A stretch of DNA of 49,000 bases from Tubulanus polymorphus (GCF_964204645.1 NW_027437483.1:1-49000), one strand, 5' to 3'; positions 11,200-20,732 are shown, numbered from the stretch's first letter. The notes: generated by a model from the letters alone, not told the origin. Numbers and translations: made by a program.

Positions 11200-12759
11200 A
11201 TGATTCCTGCACTGACACTGACGAAGGCAACCTCGCCGAAATATCTGTCAATGGAGCGATCTACTCGAAAGAAGAAACGACCACCAGCTGAGAAGACCAG
11301 CAAGGGCGGAGGACGCCCTGAGCGACACCAGCAACCCGGGATGTCGCCGAAAAATTACTATAGAGCTCTTCAAGTGGCGCACCACCTTGCCCAGTTGAGC
11401 TCTGGTCCGAAAGCGATTCGGAGGAAGAAGGACCATCTGAAGATGTTCCTGCGGCCGGCGGCTTGCACCGAAGCAGTAACGGTGCGGCTGCACGCTGCCG
11501 CGGACGTCTGGATGGAGACAGTTTCGAAAGAGCTGACCATCCATTACGCTGCCACATTTGTTGAGCTAATGGGTGATCCTCTGCCGGACTGTCTATCAGC
11601 ACAGGATGTCGCCCTGACATGGGCCCGGAGGAATTTCGGCTCCCGTCTGAGCCCCGGAACGATCCGGCTTTTCAACATCGCGCTGGATTTGCGGTCGAAA
11701 TTCCGCGGTCAGGCTCTGTCTGACAAACTCAGAAATGTCCTATCTAACCCACCTTCTTCCCCTTCTCATTTCAGGTCACACCACCAGGAGGCACCCACGG
11801 AGCCGAAGATTCGTCCGCCGCCGAGACCGAGCCGGAAGATTCGAAAGCCCGCGACGCCGAGGACGCCTGCACCAACCGCAGCCGCGCCCGCCGCGCCCAC
11901 AGCGCCTCCTTCTTTTTCTGATTCCAGGTCACCGAGAAGCTACGCGGATGTCACCAGGACGCCACCAACCAGAATGGCGCCACCACCGAGAAGTCCGATG
12001 CCGACGCCGCCGCCGCCACCAAGAAGTCCGACGCCACCGAGAAGTCCGACGCCGCCGCCTCGAAACCCGACGCCGCCGCCGCCGCAGAGAACGCCGACCG
12101 CACCAACCAGCAGTCCGACGCCGTCTCTCTCTTCTTCTCTTTCCAGCTCTCCGTCTCATTACAGGTCACCAGGGCGCCTACTGCCAGCGCGAAGTCCGAC
12201 GCCAACACCGAGACCGATGGCGCCCCAGGAAGTTCGCCGTCATCCGAATACTGGTCGGAAGAAACAGGATTGGAGTCTGCCACCAACCCGGCGACCCATT
12301 CTGGTGATTGGTGACTCAAATCTGAGTAACATCACATCAAGCCGCCGTCCGGATGACGTCCAGATCGAGAGCTTCCCCGGCTGCAAGATAGCTCATCTCG
12401 CCGACCTGATCGATGCTGTACCGGAGCGCCGAGATCGCCCGGATACGGTGATCATCAGCGTCGGAATCAACAACCGCGACAACAACTTCGAAGCGACCGC
12501 CAAGAAGACCACACAGCGCCTGATCAACGCCGCAGTCAAGAAGTATCAGCACTCGTTCGTCCACTTCGTTCAACTCAACACGACCCGCGAACACCAGCAG
12601 TTCGCCCGGAAGTTCAACGAATTCCTCGAGATTCACGACGACGTCACCGCGATACCACCCATCGATGATCGACGCTTCAGAGTTGTTGGAGACGGGATCC
12701 ACTGGAACCGTGGTACAGCTAACACCCTGCTGGACCACTGGCTCAGTGGTTTAAACTAA
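11200..12759 (+). CDS. PLE ORF1: basic N-terminus, Pro-rich linker, SGNH-hydrolase-like domain
   Basis: 519 residues. Residues 1-~45 are Lys/Arg-rich; ~46-165 form a probably helical domain I do not recognise. Residues ~170-355 are a Pro/Arg/Ser linker of low complexity that varies by short indels between copies. Residues ~363-515 are an SGNH/GDSL-like domain: ILVIGDSN with nucleophile Ser373, GINN with Asn424/425, and the catalytic pair in DGIH (D498, H501). Esterase-type domains occur in ORF1 of CR1/L2 LINEs and in some telomeric rotifer PLE composites; the role is unproven but may be nucleoprotein or membrane related. The ATG is the first after a TATA box. It stops at TAA, 155 bp before the ORF2 frame. 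Confidence 0.85.
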   Translation: MIPALTLTKATSPKYLSMERSTRKKKRPPAEKTSKGGGRPERHQQPGMSPKNYYRALQVAHHLAQLSSGPKAIRRKKDHLKMFLRPAACTEAVTVRLHAAADVWMETVSKELTIHYAATFVELMGDPLPDCLSAQDVALTWARRNFGSRLSPGTIRLFNIALDLRSKFRGQALSDKLRNVLSNPPSSPSHFRSHHQEAPTEPKIRPPPRPSRKIRKPATPRTPAPTAAAPAAPTAPPSFSDSRSPRSYADVTRTPPTRMAPPPRSPMPTPPPPPRSPTPPRSPTPPPRNPTPPPPQRTPTAPTSSPTPSLSSSLSSSPSHYRSPGRLLPARSPTPTPRPMAPQEVRRHPNTGRKKQDWSLPPTRRPILVIGDSNLSNITSSRRPDDVQIESFPGCKIAHLADLIDAVPERRDRPDTVIISVGINNRDNNFEATAKKTTQRLINAAVKKYQHSFVHFVQLNTTREHQQFARKFNEFLEIHDDVTAIPPIDDRRFRVVGDGIHWNRGTANTLLDHWLSGLN

Positions 12760-12789
12760 GTATTAGTGAGACCAACGGGTCCACTATTG

Positions 12790-12844
12790 GTGAGTTAAAT
12801 CAACCGGAATTAACCAATGCTTCTCTGATTTCTTCCATTTCCAG
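12790..12844 (+). other. Possible 55-bp intron between PLE ORF1 and ORF2
   Basis: GTGAGT at 12790 and a pyrimidine tract ending in TTTCCAG at 12844 make a minimal GT-AG intron; the same occurs at 6446-6500 in copy 1. It lies after the ORF1 stop. Removing it leaves ORF2 open upstream for only a few codons before TGA and supplies no ATG, so it does not by itself explain how ORF2 is translated. Confidence 0.4.
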
Positions 12845-12914
12845 GTCCGACGAACACGAAGAACCGGCACCAAACCAAGCGCGACGCGATCCGGTCACCG
12901 CTCTCGGGAGCCCG

Positions 12915-15215
12915 GTGGTCAACCTCACACGTTCACTCCGCCTAAGTCCGGCGCAACATCAGCTACTCCGAAAGGGCCTCACTTATTGCCCGACTCCAAA
13001 AATCGGTTCTGATGCCGCCGCGACCGAGCGCACCAAGGGAGTGTGCCGATTCAACCGGCTAGTGAAACTCGACCATCACTTCCGAGACAAACCGGACCGC
13101 GAGGCTCCGCGTTTCCGTCTGCCCAGCAGTTGGGCTCCGGATGAAATAGAACCAGTAATCGCCGGGTTCTGCAACGACGCGCACGAATTGGCTCAACAAA
13201 CCAGGGATACGCGTCGCGTAAATGATAACCTCACTAAACAGGAACGCGAAGCCCTCCAGCAGCTGCGTGACAACACTAATATTGTCATCAAAGCCGCCGA
13301 TAAGGGTTCCGCTACGGTTATCATGGACCGCGACGACTACGTCCACGAAGCCATGCGCCAACTAGCCGATCTCGAGTATTATCAGCCGCTGCAGCAACCG
13401 ATCTTCGAACAGACCGGGGAAGAAATTCGCGAAATCATCGAAAATATGGCTCGACGAAAAATCATCCCGCTAAAAACCGCCGAATATCTATTACCGCCCG
13501 ATAATCCGAAACAGAGGCAGTTCTATCTGCTTCCCAAAATCCATAAAGAACGCGAGAAGTGGACGGTACCCGATCGCGTACCGCCGGGGAGACCGATCGT
13601 CTCCGACTGCGGCTCCGAAACCTACGAAATTTCGGAATGGATCGACTACTATTTGCAGCCGATCGCCCGCGGTCACCCGTCGTACGTCAAAGATACCAAC
13701 CACTTTCTAGATATTTTGGCCGGTAAACAATTTAGCGCCGATGCGTTACTCGTCACCATGGACATCGATTCGCTCTACACCAACATCCCCCACGAAGAGG
13801 GTATCGCCAGCATCCGACAAGCTCTCCGAGATAACCCAAACCCGGGACGCCCGGATGCCGAGCTGCTGAAACTACTCGAAATCAGCCTGAAGAAAAATGA
13901 CTTTAACTTTAACGAAAACACATATTTACAGGTAAAAGGTACCGCAATGGGTAAGCGTTTTGCTCCTTCTTATGCCAATATCTTTGTAGCCGAATGGGAA
14001 AAAGAAGGTCTGTCCAGAAGCGAACTCCAACCATCGCTATACGCTCGGTTCATCGACGACATCTACATAGTTTGGGAACACGGCCGCGAAACGTTGATGC
14101 AATTCATCGACGTCCTACAAACAGTGAGCCGATCCATCAAACTCAAGTTCGAAATCAGCGACACCAGCGTCAACTTCCTGGACGTAACCACTTTCAAAGG
14201 CCCGCGATTCGAGACAAGTGGCACAGTAGACACCAAAGTCTACTTCAAACCAACCGATTCGCATCAATTACTACATCGATCCTCGTTTCACCCTAAACAC
14301 ACATTTTCCGGTATAGTTAAAAGTCAAATTCTCCGGTTCCGGCGCATCTGCAATAACGATTCGGACTTACACGCAGCGTCCGGAACCGTCCTTAAAGTAC
14401 TCAGAGGTCGTGGCTACAAAGACCGCGAACTGCGACACATCAAAAGCCAAGCTCTACGGCACCACGCCGAACGAGATCTACGAGAACAACAACGGGCCGA
14501 CGAACCGCCGAAAAAGCGTTTACCGCTTATCTTACCTCACTCCGAAGCCAACCGAACCCTAGCCCGTAACATCCGAACCAGATTTACGGAACTGGCTACG
14601 GCCACCGGCCGGTCTGACGAGGTAACCACGGTCACCGCCTACACCAAGCACAAGAGTCTCAAAGATCTCCTAACTTCGTCGCAGCTCAAACCCACGGAGC
14701 CACCCCCTCCCCGAGTCCCCTCTTCACCGCATCGTAACAGAAATACTTCCGTTGTTTCCAAATCTTCTATTTCCAGGTCTACTCAAAGAACTCCGTCAAC
14801 CCGACGTCGAGGCACCGAGAAATGCAGAACACCGAGATGTCGTACGTGTCCACTCGTCCGAGAAACAACCGTTTGCCGCAGCCACAACAAAATGCACGCG
14901 ATCCGCAGCACAATTAATTGCGCGACCCGTGAAATTGTATACTGCATCGAATGCACCAAGTGCAACATGCTGTACGTCGGCCAAACCGGAATGTCTCTAC
15001 GAGAACGCGTCACTCATCACGTCTCACGCATCAGAACGAAGAATTCGACTCCAGTCTCGGACCACTTCAACCAAGTCGACCACACCCGCGAACACTTTCG
15101 GGTGTACGGTCTCCAACACCTACCAGGCTCCACGAGACCGATCCGCGAAGCAGCCGAACAAGACTGGATACGACGACTCGACACGAACACGCCCCGAGGC
15201 ATGAACGTCCCGTAG
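12915..15215 (+). CDS. PLE ORF2: reverse transcriptase with GIY-YIG endonuclease (copy 2)
   Basis: 766 residues, differing from copy 1 by very few residues (for example Lys/Glu and Asn/Lys changes in the linker before the endonuclease). All RT catalytic Asp residues (MDID, FIDD) and the GIY-YIG blocks are present. The first in-frame ATG is about 137 codons in, after the DKG motif, so translation must use a non-ATG start, frameshift, reinitiation or splicing. A polypyrimidine-CAG motif (14774-14776) separates the RT and endonuclease halves. This copy could be active: no stop or frameshift is seen. Confidence 0.93.
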   Translation: MVNLTRSLRLSPAQHQLLRKGLTYCPTPKIGSDAAATERTKGVCRFNRLVKLDHHFRDKPDREAPRFRLPSSWAPDEIEPVIAGFCNDAHELAQQTRDTRRVNDNLTKQEREALQQLRDNTNIVIKAADKGSATVIMDRDDYVHEAMRQLADLEYYQPLQQPIFEQTGEEIREIIENMARRKIIPLKTAEYLLPPDNPKQRQFYLLPKIHKEREKWTVPDRVPPGRPIVSDCGSETYEISEWIDYYLQPIARGHPSYVKDTNHFLDILAGKQFSADALLVTMDIDSLYTNIPHEEGIASIRQALRDNPNPGRPDAELLKLLEISLKKNDFNFNENTYLQVKGTAMGKRFAPSYANIFVAEWEKEGLSRSELQPSLYARFIDDIYIVWEHGRETLMQFIDVLQTVSRSIKLKFEISDTSVNFLDVTTFKGPRFETSGTVDTKVYFKPTDSHQLLHRSSFHPKHTFSGIVKSQILRFRRICNNDSDLHAASGTVLKVLRGRGYKDRELRHIKSQALRHHAERDLREQQRADEPPKKRLPLILPHSEANRTLARNIRTRFTELATATGRSDEVTTVTAYTKHKSLKDLLTSSQLKPTEPPPPRVPSSPHRNRNTSVVSKSSISRSTQRTPSTRRRGTEKCRTPRCRTCPLVRETTVCRSHNKMHAIRSTINCATREIVYCIECTKCNMLYVGQTGMSLRERVTHHVSRIRTKNSTPVSDHFNQVDHTREHFRVYGLQHLPGSTRPIREAAEQDWIRRLDTNTPRGMNVP

Positions 15216-15283
15216 ACCGCCTCACTACAACAATTAACTCTCACTACTTTTTTACAGGGATAACCCGCTGCCCGTGCACTAGT

Positions 15284-15312
15284 GGGGTCTCCAAACCTTC
15301 GGTTTGGTCCCC
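15284..15312 (+). other. 3'-terminal hairpin of PLE copy 2
   Basis: GGGG (15284-15287), CCAAACC (15291-15297), UUC loop, GGTTTGG (15301-15307), CCCC (15309-15312). It is followed by CCTAACCTCTATCTCTAAACC and telomeric repeats. Identical to copy 1. Confidence 0.7.
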
Positions 15313-15328
15313 TAACCTCTATCTCTAA

Positions 15329-15443
15329 ACCTAACCCTAACCCTAACCCTAACCCCCTAACCCTAACCCCCTAACCCCCTAACCCCCTAACCCCCTAACC
15401 CCCTAACCCCCTAACCCCCTAACCCCCTAACCCCCTAACCCCT
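15329..15443 (+). repeat. Telomere-like array, CCCTAA then CCCCCTAA
   Basis: Directly abuts the 3' end of PLE copy 2. The first few units are CCCTAA; they shift to an octamer CCCCCTAA (TTAGGGGG on the other strand) repeated about nine times, ending CCCCTAG. The G-rich strand has strong G-quadruplex potential. Confidence 0.9.
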
Positions 15444-17160
15444 AGAATTACACATTGCAGGTGCAAGTTGTCAAAATCTTTTAAAAGGAAAAGTAGAAAT
15501 TACACATTGCAGATGCAAATTATCAAAATCTACTTAGAGGAGAAAGTAGAAATTACACATTGCAGATGCAAATTGTCGAAATCTACTTAGAAGGGAAAGT
15601 AGAAATTGCTTATTGCAGGTGCAAGTTGTCAAAATCTACTTAGAAGTGAAAGTAAAAATTACACATTGCAGATGCAAATTGTCGAAATCTACTTAGAAGG
15701 AAAGTAGAAATTGATTATTGCAGGTGCAAGTTGTCAAAATCTTTTAAAAGGGAAAGTAGAAATTACACATTGCAGATGCAAATTATCAAAATCTACTTAG
15801 AGGAGAAAGTAGAAATTACACATTGCAGATGCAAATTATCAAAATCTACTTAGAGGAGAAAGTAGAAATTACACATTGCAGACGCAAATTGTCGAAATCT
15901 ACTTAGAAGGGAAAGTAGAAATTGATTATTGCAGGTGCAAGTTGTCGAAATCTTTTAAAAGGTAAAAGTAGAAATTACACATTGCAGATGCAAATTATCA
16001 AAATCTACTTAGAGGAGAAAGTAGAAATTACACATTGCAGATGCAAATTGTCGAAATCTACTTAGAAGGGAAAGTAGAAATTGATTATTGCAGGTGCAAG
16101 TTGTCGAAATCTTTTAAAAGGTAAAAGTAGAAATTACACATTGCAGATGCAAATTATCAAAATCTACTTAGAAGGGAAAGTAGAAATTACACATTGCAGA
16201 CGCAAATTGTCGAAATCTACTTAGAAGGGAAAGTAGAAATTGCTTATTGCAGGTGAAGTTGTCAAAATCTTTTAAAAGGGAAAGTAGAAATTACACATTG
16301 CAGATGCAAATTATCAAAATCTACTTAGAGGAGAAAGTAGAAATTACACATTGCAGATGCAAGTCGTCGAAATCTACTTAGAGGAGAAAGTAGAAATTAC
16401 ACATTGCAGGTGCAAGTCGTCGAAATCTACTTAGAGGAGAAAGTAGAAATTACACATTGCAGATGCAAATTATCAAAATCTACTTAGATGGGAAAGATAG
16501 AAATTACACATTGCAGATGCAAGTCGTCGAAATCTACTTAGAGGAGAAAGTAGAAATTACACATTGCAGATGCAAATTATCAAAATCTACTTAGATGGGA
16601 AAGATAGAAATTACACATTGCAGGTGCAAGTCGTCGAAATCTACTTAGAGGAGAAAGTAGAAATTACACATTGCAGATGCAAGTCGTCGAAATCTACTTA
16701 GATGGGAAAGATAGAAATTACACATTGCAGATGCAAATTGTCGAAATCTACTTAGAAGGGAAAGTAGAAATTGCATATTGCAGGTGCAAGTTGTCGAAAT
16801 CTACTTAGAAGGGAAAGTAGAAATTGCATATTGTAGTTGCGAGCGGTTGTCAAATTGGTTTTTGTGAAATATCCCCTCACGAACTGAGATTTTTCAATGA
16901 CTTTGAATTACAAAAATGTAGCCCATGACAACCAGCGAGATAGATTGAAAGGAGATCATACTAAACTTTTTTTCTCCGACATCGGACCGTCGATCATGGT
17001 AAGCAGTCGCAACTTGGCAAAATCTCCTTAGAAGTGAAACGTAGAAATTGCATATTGTAGCAAAGAGTTGTCAAAATCTTCTTAGAAAGTAACGTAGAAA
17101 TTACACATTGCATTCGCAAGTTGTCTTAGAAGGGAAAGTAGAAAATGCACATTGCATTCG
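15444..17160 (+). repeat. ~52-bp minisatellite
   Basis: About 27 units to 16840, each built on AAATTACACATTGCAG, GTGCAAGTTGTC and AATCTACTTAGAAGG, with three common variants (TTTTAAAAG versus CTACTTAG, ATTATCAAA versus TTGTCGAAA). Further degenerate units occur at about 17010-17160. No coding frame. Confidence 0.9.
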
Positions 17161-17280
17161 CGAGTTGTCAAATTAGTTTTTGTGAAATATCTCTTAACGA
17201 ACTGAGATTTTTCAATGACTTTCATTTACGAAATTGTAGCCCATGACAACCAGCGCGATAGATTGAACGGAGATCATCGA
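16848..17280 (+). repeat. Duplicated ~110-bp block inside the 52-bp array
   Basis: The block with TTTTTGTGAAATATC, ACGAACTGAGATTTTTCAAT and GCCCATGACAACCAGCG occurs at about 16848-16960 and again at about 17163-17280, separated by degenerate 52-bp units. This looks like a higher-order duplication. 17281-17530 holds nothing I can identify. Confidence 0.7.
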
Positions 17281-17532
17281 GAGAGAGACGGGTTAGATTC
17301 AAATGTTTTTTCACACACATTGAACGACAAAAAGGGAATTTATTACAGGCATTGTGTTTTACAATTAGCCGTTTCGGTCAATTAAATCAAACACGTACAT
17401 CGAGTGAAACGTGAGTTTCGTCATAAAACGCAAAAGAATATAGTGGTACAAACTGTGTCGTTGTTAAAATAAATAGAATTAATTAAGAATGAATTGTATT
17501 TAATTTAAAAAATTTAAAGCAATAATTAGAGT

Positions 17533-17700
17533 CTTTTCACACTTTTTCACCCCGGGGAAAACTCGTGAAAAGAGTGAAAAAGTATGAAAAGTCTATATTC
17601 TAGTCGAATCACCAACCACTTGGACACAAGTCTGGCTTTTCACACTTTTTCACCCCGGGGAAAACTCGTGAAAAGAGTGAAAAAGTATGAAAAGTCTACA
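17533..17700 (+). repeat. Direct pair of palindromic blocks
   Basis: Two copies (17533-17591 and 17637-17694) of a block in which CTTTTCACACTTTTTCAC is followed by CCCGGGG and then the near-inverse GTGAAAAAGTATGAAAAG. Each can fold into a long imperfect hairpin. Confidence 0.75.
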
Positions 17701-17761
17701 TTCTGGTGGGAATTCACACTTTTTCCGGGTGAATTCACACTTTTCTCTCCGGGAATACAGT

Positions 17762-17945
17762 ACATAGTGTGAAATCACCCACGTATAAGAAACCGGCTTC
17801 CCATAGAGTGAAATCACCCACGTATAAGAAACCGGCTTCCCATAGAGTGAAATCACCCACGTATTATAAACTGGCTTCCCATAGAGTGATATCACCCTCG
17901 TATAAGAAAACGTCTTTCCAAAATATGATATCACCTACGTAGAAA
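17762..17945 (+). repeat. ~37-bp tandem repeat
   Basis: About five units containing GTGAAATCACCCACGTAT and AAGAAACCGGCTTCCCATA, decaying to the right. Confidence 0.8.
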
Positions 17946-18600
17946 AATACCACAAATGCCATATAAATAAGACCCTACCCATATCTAAAACCGACCTTTT
18001 TCTCGTTCAGGGCGTTAATAGCTACCCGCTCCCGAAATTTCGAGTCGATTGGAGCAATTCTAAATTTTGAAAATTTTAGGGCTATTTTTTCGAAATTTCG
18101 ATCGCTCATATCTCCGGAAGTATTTGAGCCAGGGGGCCAATTCTTTCAGAGGACATACCCTTACGGCCCTTTAGTACGGGCACCGGGCACCGGGGATGGG
18201 GCCAAGAAAAGCGAAATAAAGGCTCAAAGTTACTGATCGAATAAGTGTTCAAACTCAATCAAACATGTCAACTTGAACCCAGGTAGCGATTTATGTAGTC
18301 CGAGGTTTGACTTATACCACATGCGGATGCGCGTCTGGGGACGGAGGTGTTTGGGATGTGACAAATGATTATTCCAGTTTTCCTGCTGTGTGTCCGCTAT
18401 CCTAAACCAGGGAAAAGAAGTATCATCTACAGGGCCCCTTCTAATACCCAACAAGTTTCAGAGCCCTAGGGCCATTATTAAGCTCGTATGAGATGTTAGA
18501 AGGGGGGGTCGTTTTTCAGGTCTCAACTTAGTGTATATTTTCGCGGATATATTTTGACACTGATTTTCCGACGAGGAGAGGATATCAAGATTTCTAACGT
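17946..18600. other. Gene-free spacer
   Basis: No ORF of note and no repeat I recognise. Contains GGGCACCGGGCACCGGGGATG near 18178 and a few purine-rich stretches. Confidence 0.5.
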
Positions 18601-18836
18601 TATCGCCATCTATTGGAATTTGGCTGAACTGACTAGATAGCTCTTACTTGTCTCACTGAGTCTTCTTTAATCCGTTAGATTCACACTCGCCATCTGGTGG
18701 ATATAACCATCATTAGACTATAGTAGCATAGAAATCCTCCAGATGGCGAGTGTGATTTCAACCCACTGAGGAAGAGTCAGTGAGACAAATAAGAGCTATC
18801 TAGTGGGTTCATCCAAAATCCAATAGATGGCGATAA
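18601..18836. mobile_element. Foldback MITE with ~100-bp inverted arms
   Basis: Left arm 18601-18699 begins TATCGCCATCTATTGGA; right arm 18738-18836 ends TCCAATAGATGGCGATA. The arms match over about 100 bp with scattered mismatches (CACTCGCCATCTGG / CCAGATGGCGAGTG at the inner ends) around a ~38-bp loop. No coding capacity. This is a non-autonomous DNA transposon or foldback element; I could not see a clear target duplication. Confidence 0.75.
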
Positions 18837-18925
18837 TAGCATCATTATTCTATGTAGCAAAGGTTTTGGTTAGATTATCGTATCTTAAAACAACCCTTGC
18901 AATCATTTTATCAACACCTCGCCGG

Positions 18926-19015
18926 CCCAAAAAGCTCTCAGAAGGATTCTATCCTGCGACCCGCACCGTGGCAGCCGTGATCGCTAACCACTAGGCTACT
19001 GAACTGTGCCGACTG
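18926..19015 (-). mobile_element. tRNA-derived SINE remnant
   Basis: Read on the minus strand: A-box-like TAGCCTAGTGGTTAGCG followed ~35 nt later by GGATAGAATCC, a degenerate B box. This is a typical tRNA-type SINE head. No tail or target duplication is clear. Confidence 0.5.
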
Positions 19016-19817
19016 ATCGAGTTTGTAAATATGATTGATTTACTGCTCATCGTATGCCTTCTACTGATATATAAAGAGACTTTAATTTATGATTCGACTG
19101 TGATGTCTTAATCGAATTCTTGACGTGGCCCTATTCAGTTCTATGACCAATTTTTTCAAACAGTGTTTTTTAATCTGAAGTTACGACATATTCACTAGTG
19201 GTACAAAGAGAAGCGAATCGTTTTTTATGCGCAACTAGTGAGACAAAGTCTACGCGGCCGGCCGCATCAAGGGATAGAAGAGGGTGAAATATATCGAGAT
19301 CTCTTTAGGATATAAGATATAGGGTCTCCTTATAAAACATGTACCTTCAGCTATAATCATCAATTTTCTTTGATTCATCCTAAATATGATTTATCCTTTC
19401 GATTAACTGAACCGTCAATCTCGGCGTTGATTTGTAAATAACTATCAATAAAAAGAGGAATTCGAATTTTATCACAAAAAAATTGCTTGTTAAATTGTTT
19501 TCAATCATGACTCATCTCGAATAGAATCCGTAAAAGGTGATACACGTGATATGTTAATTCGTGTACTCTTGAGTCCTTGATATCGACTCTACGATTTATA
19601 GTCCATGTTTAATTCAATTCCTGACGAACTAAAGAATTCTAGTGGCTATATAAACAGTAATTCAAACTACCATTATTCAAGTTAAAAAAAATATATCTCA
19701 GTGAAACATAAGCATCAATTCAATTACAAATTTCAGATGAATGGCATCATTTTGGTGGCAATGTTTTATTCGCATGCCACAGTAGGAATATCGAGACGTG
19801 TGAAATCTCAACTAACT
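19016..19817. other. Gene-free spacer
   Basis: AT-rich DNA without ORFs above background and without repeats I can name. Confidence 0.5.
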
Positions 19818-19949
19818 AGTGCTGCCCCTATAAATATCGTTGACGGTGAATGTGTGAACTAACTAATTACTCGCGCGCCGCAGGAGGAATATCGTTCAGA
19901 CTTGTTAGTTCATTTATTTAGCGTTAACGATAGATTTAGGGGCAGCACT
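19818..19949. mobile_element. Short MITE with 46-bp terminal inverted repeats
   Basis: Left arm 19818-19863 starts AGTGCTGCCCCTA; right arm 19904-19949 ends TAGGGGCAGCACT. The arms are imperfect inverse copies (ATCGTT-GACG versus ATCGTT-AACG) ending in GAACTAAC/GTTAGTTC around a 40-bp centre. Confidence 0.7.
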
Positions 19950-20463
19950 TGCCGGTCCAGATTAGTCACACGGCTAAAATCTGCGATAATTATAAGTTAT
20001 CAATAAATCATTAATTACTGTACTATTTATTTGGTTTGGGTCAAGTAACGGGTAAACTGCATCATTCACCAATCAGAAATCGGTTGTCCGGTAAAATCTC
20101 ACAATACGAAAAGAAGAACGAATGAGTCCGAATTCATTGAGCTACTCTAGTTTATCGCGGCCGCAATTCCAAACCTTTGTCGAAGATCTCGCAAAGATGT
20201 ACCGATTTGCCGACATGGTTCTCATATAGGGTCAGTTTGGTAATATAATTTTGTACGTTGAAGCAAACATTTATGGGCGATTCTATTATTTCTTAATTAG
20301 ATCAAAAACACTAATCAATATCATCAATTGAATTTAACAGTAAAGCCGTGATTAGTTGATTGTTCAGAGGTTGCGCATTTTATGAAACACACTGTAGCCT
20401 ATTTAGGTTGTGGTTAGTGTGAAAACTCGAAAGTCAAAAAGTAGATTGTATTGAAACCTCCGC
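19950..20463. other. Gene-free spacer
   Basis: No coding signal or recognisable element seen. Confidence 0.5.
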
Positions 20464-20552
20464 TGATTCCTCAAGAAGAGTGATTCCTCAAGGAGAGTGA
20501 TTCCTCAAGGAGAGTGATTCCTCAAGGAGAGTGATTCCTCAAGGAGAGTGAT
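20464..20552 (+). repeat. 17-bp tandem repeat
   Basis: Five units of GATTCCTCAAGGAGAGT. Each contains the short palindrome CCTCAAGGAG-like core. Confidence 0.85.
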
Positions 20553-20732
20553 TCTTAAGTATTCAACAATTCACTGAAGTTTAAATAGTGTTTATTAATC
20601 TAAATCTTAATTGAATATTTGTCATGTTAATCGTTAAAATATTAAACATAAAATGTTAAAACAATATTAAACATTAAACATATTAAACATAATGAATAAA
20701 AATATCATTGAATAAAATGATCTCAATAACCG

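Larger units (their letters stand above)
8985..15340 (+). mobile_element. Penelope-like retroelement, copy 2 (apparently full length)
   Basis: Begins with CCTAACCTTAGCCCGTGCCAGG, close to the start of the 353-bp unit. A long leader (about 2.2 kb), a TATA box, complete ORF1 and ORF2, and the 3' hairpin/tail follow. It is joined head-to-tail to copy 1 upstream and to CCCTAA repeats downstream. The 5' limit is inferred from similarity to the 353-bp unit; the true transcript start could instead be near 11195. Confidence 0.75.

Noticed and set aside
15444-16840. CRISPR-like array
   Set aside because: The whole 52-bp unit repeats, with no unique spacers, in a eukaryotic context.
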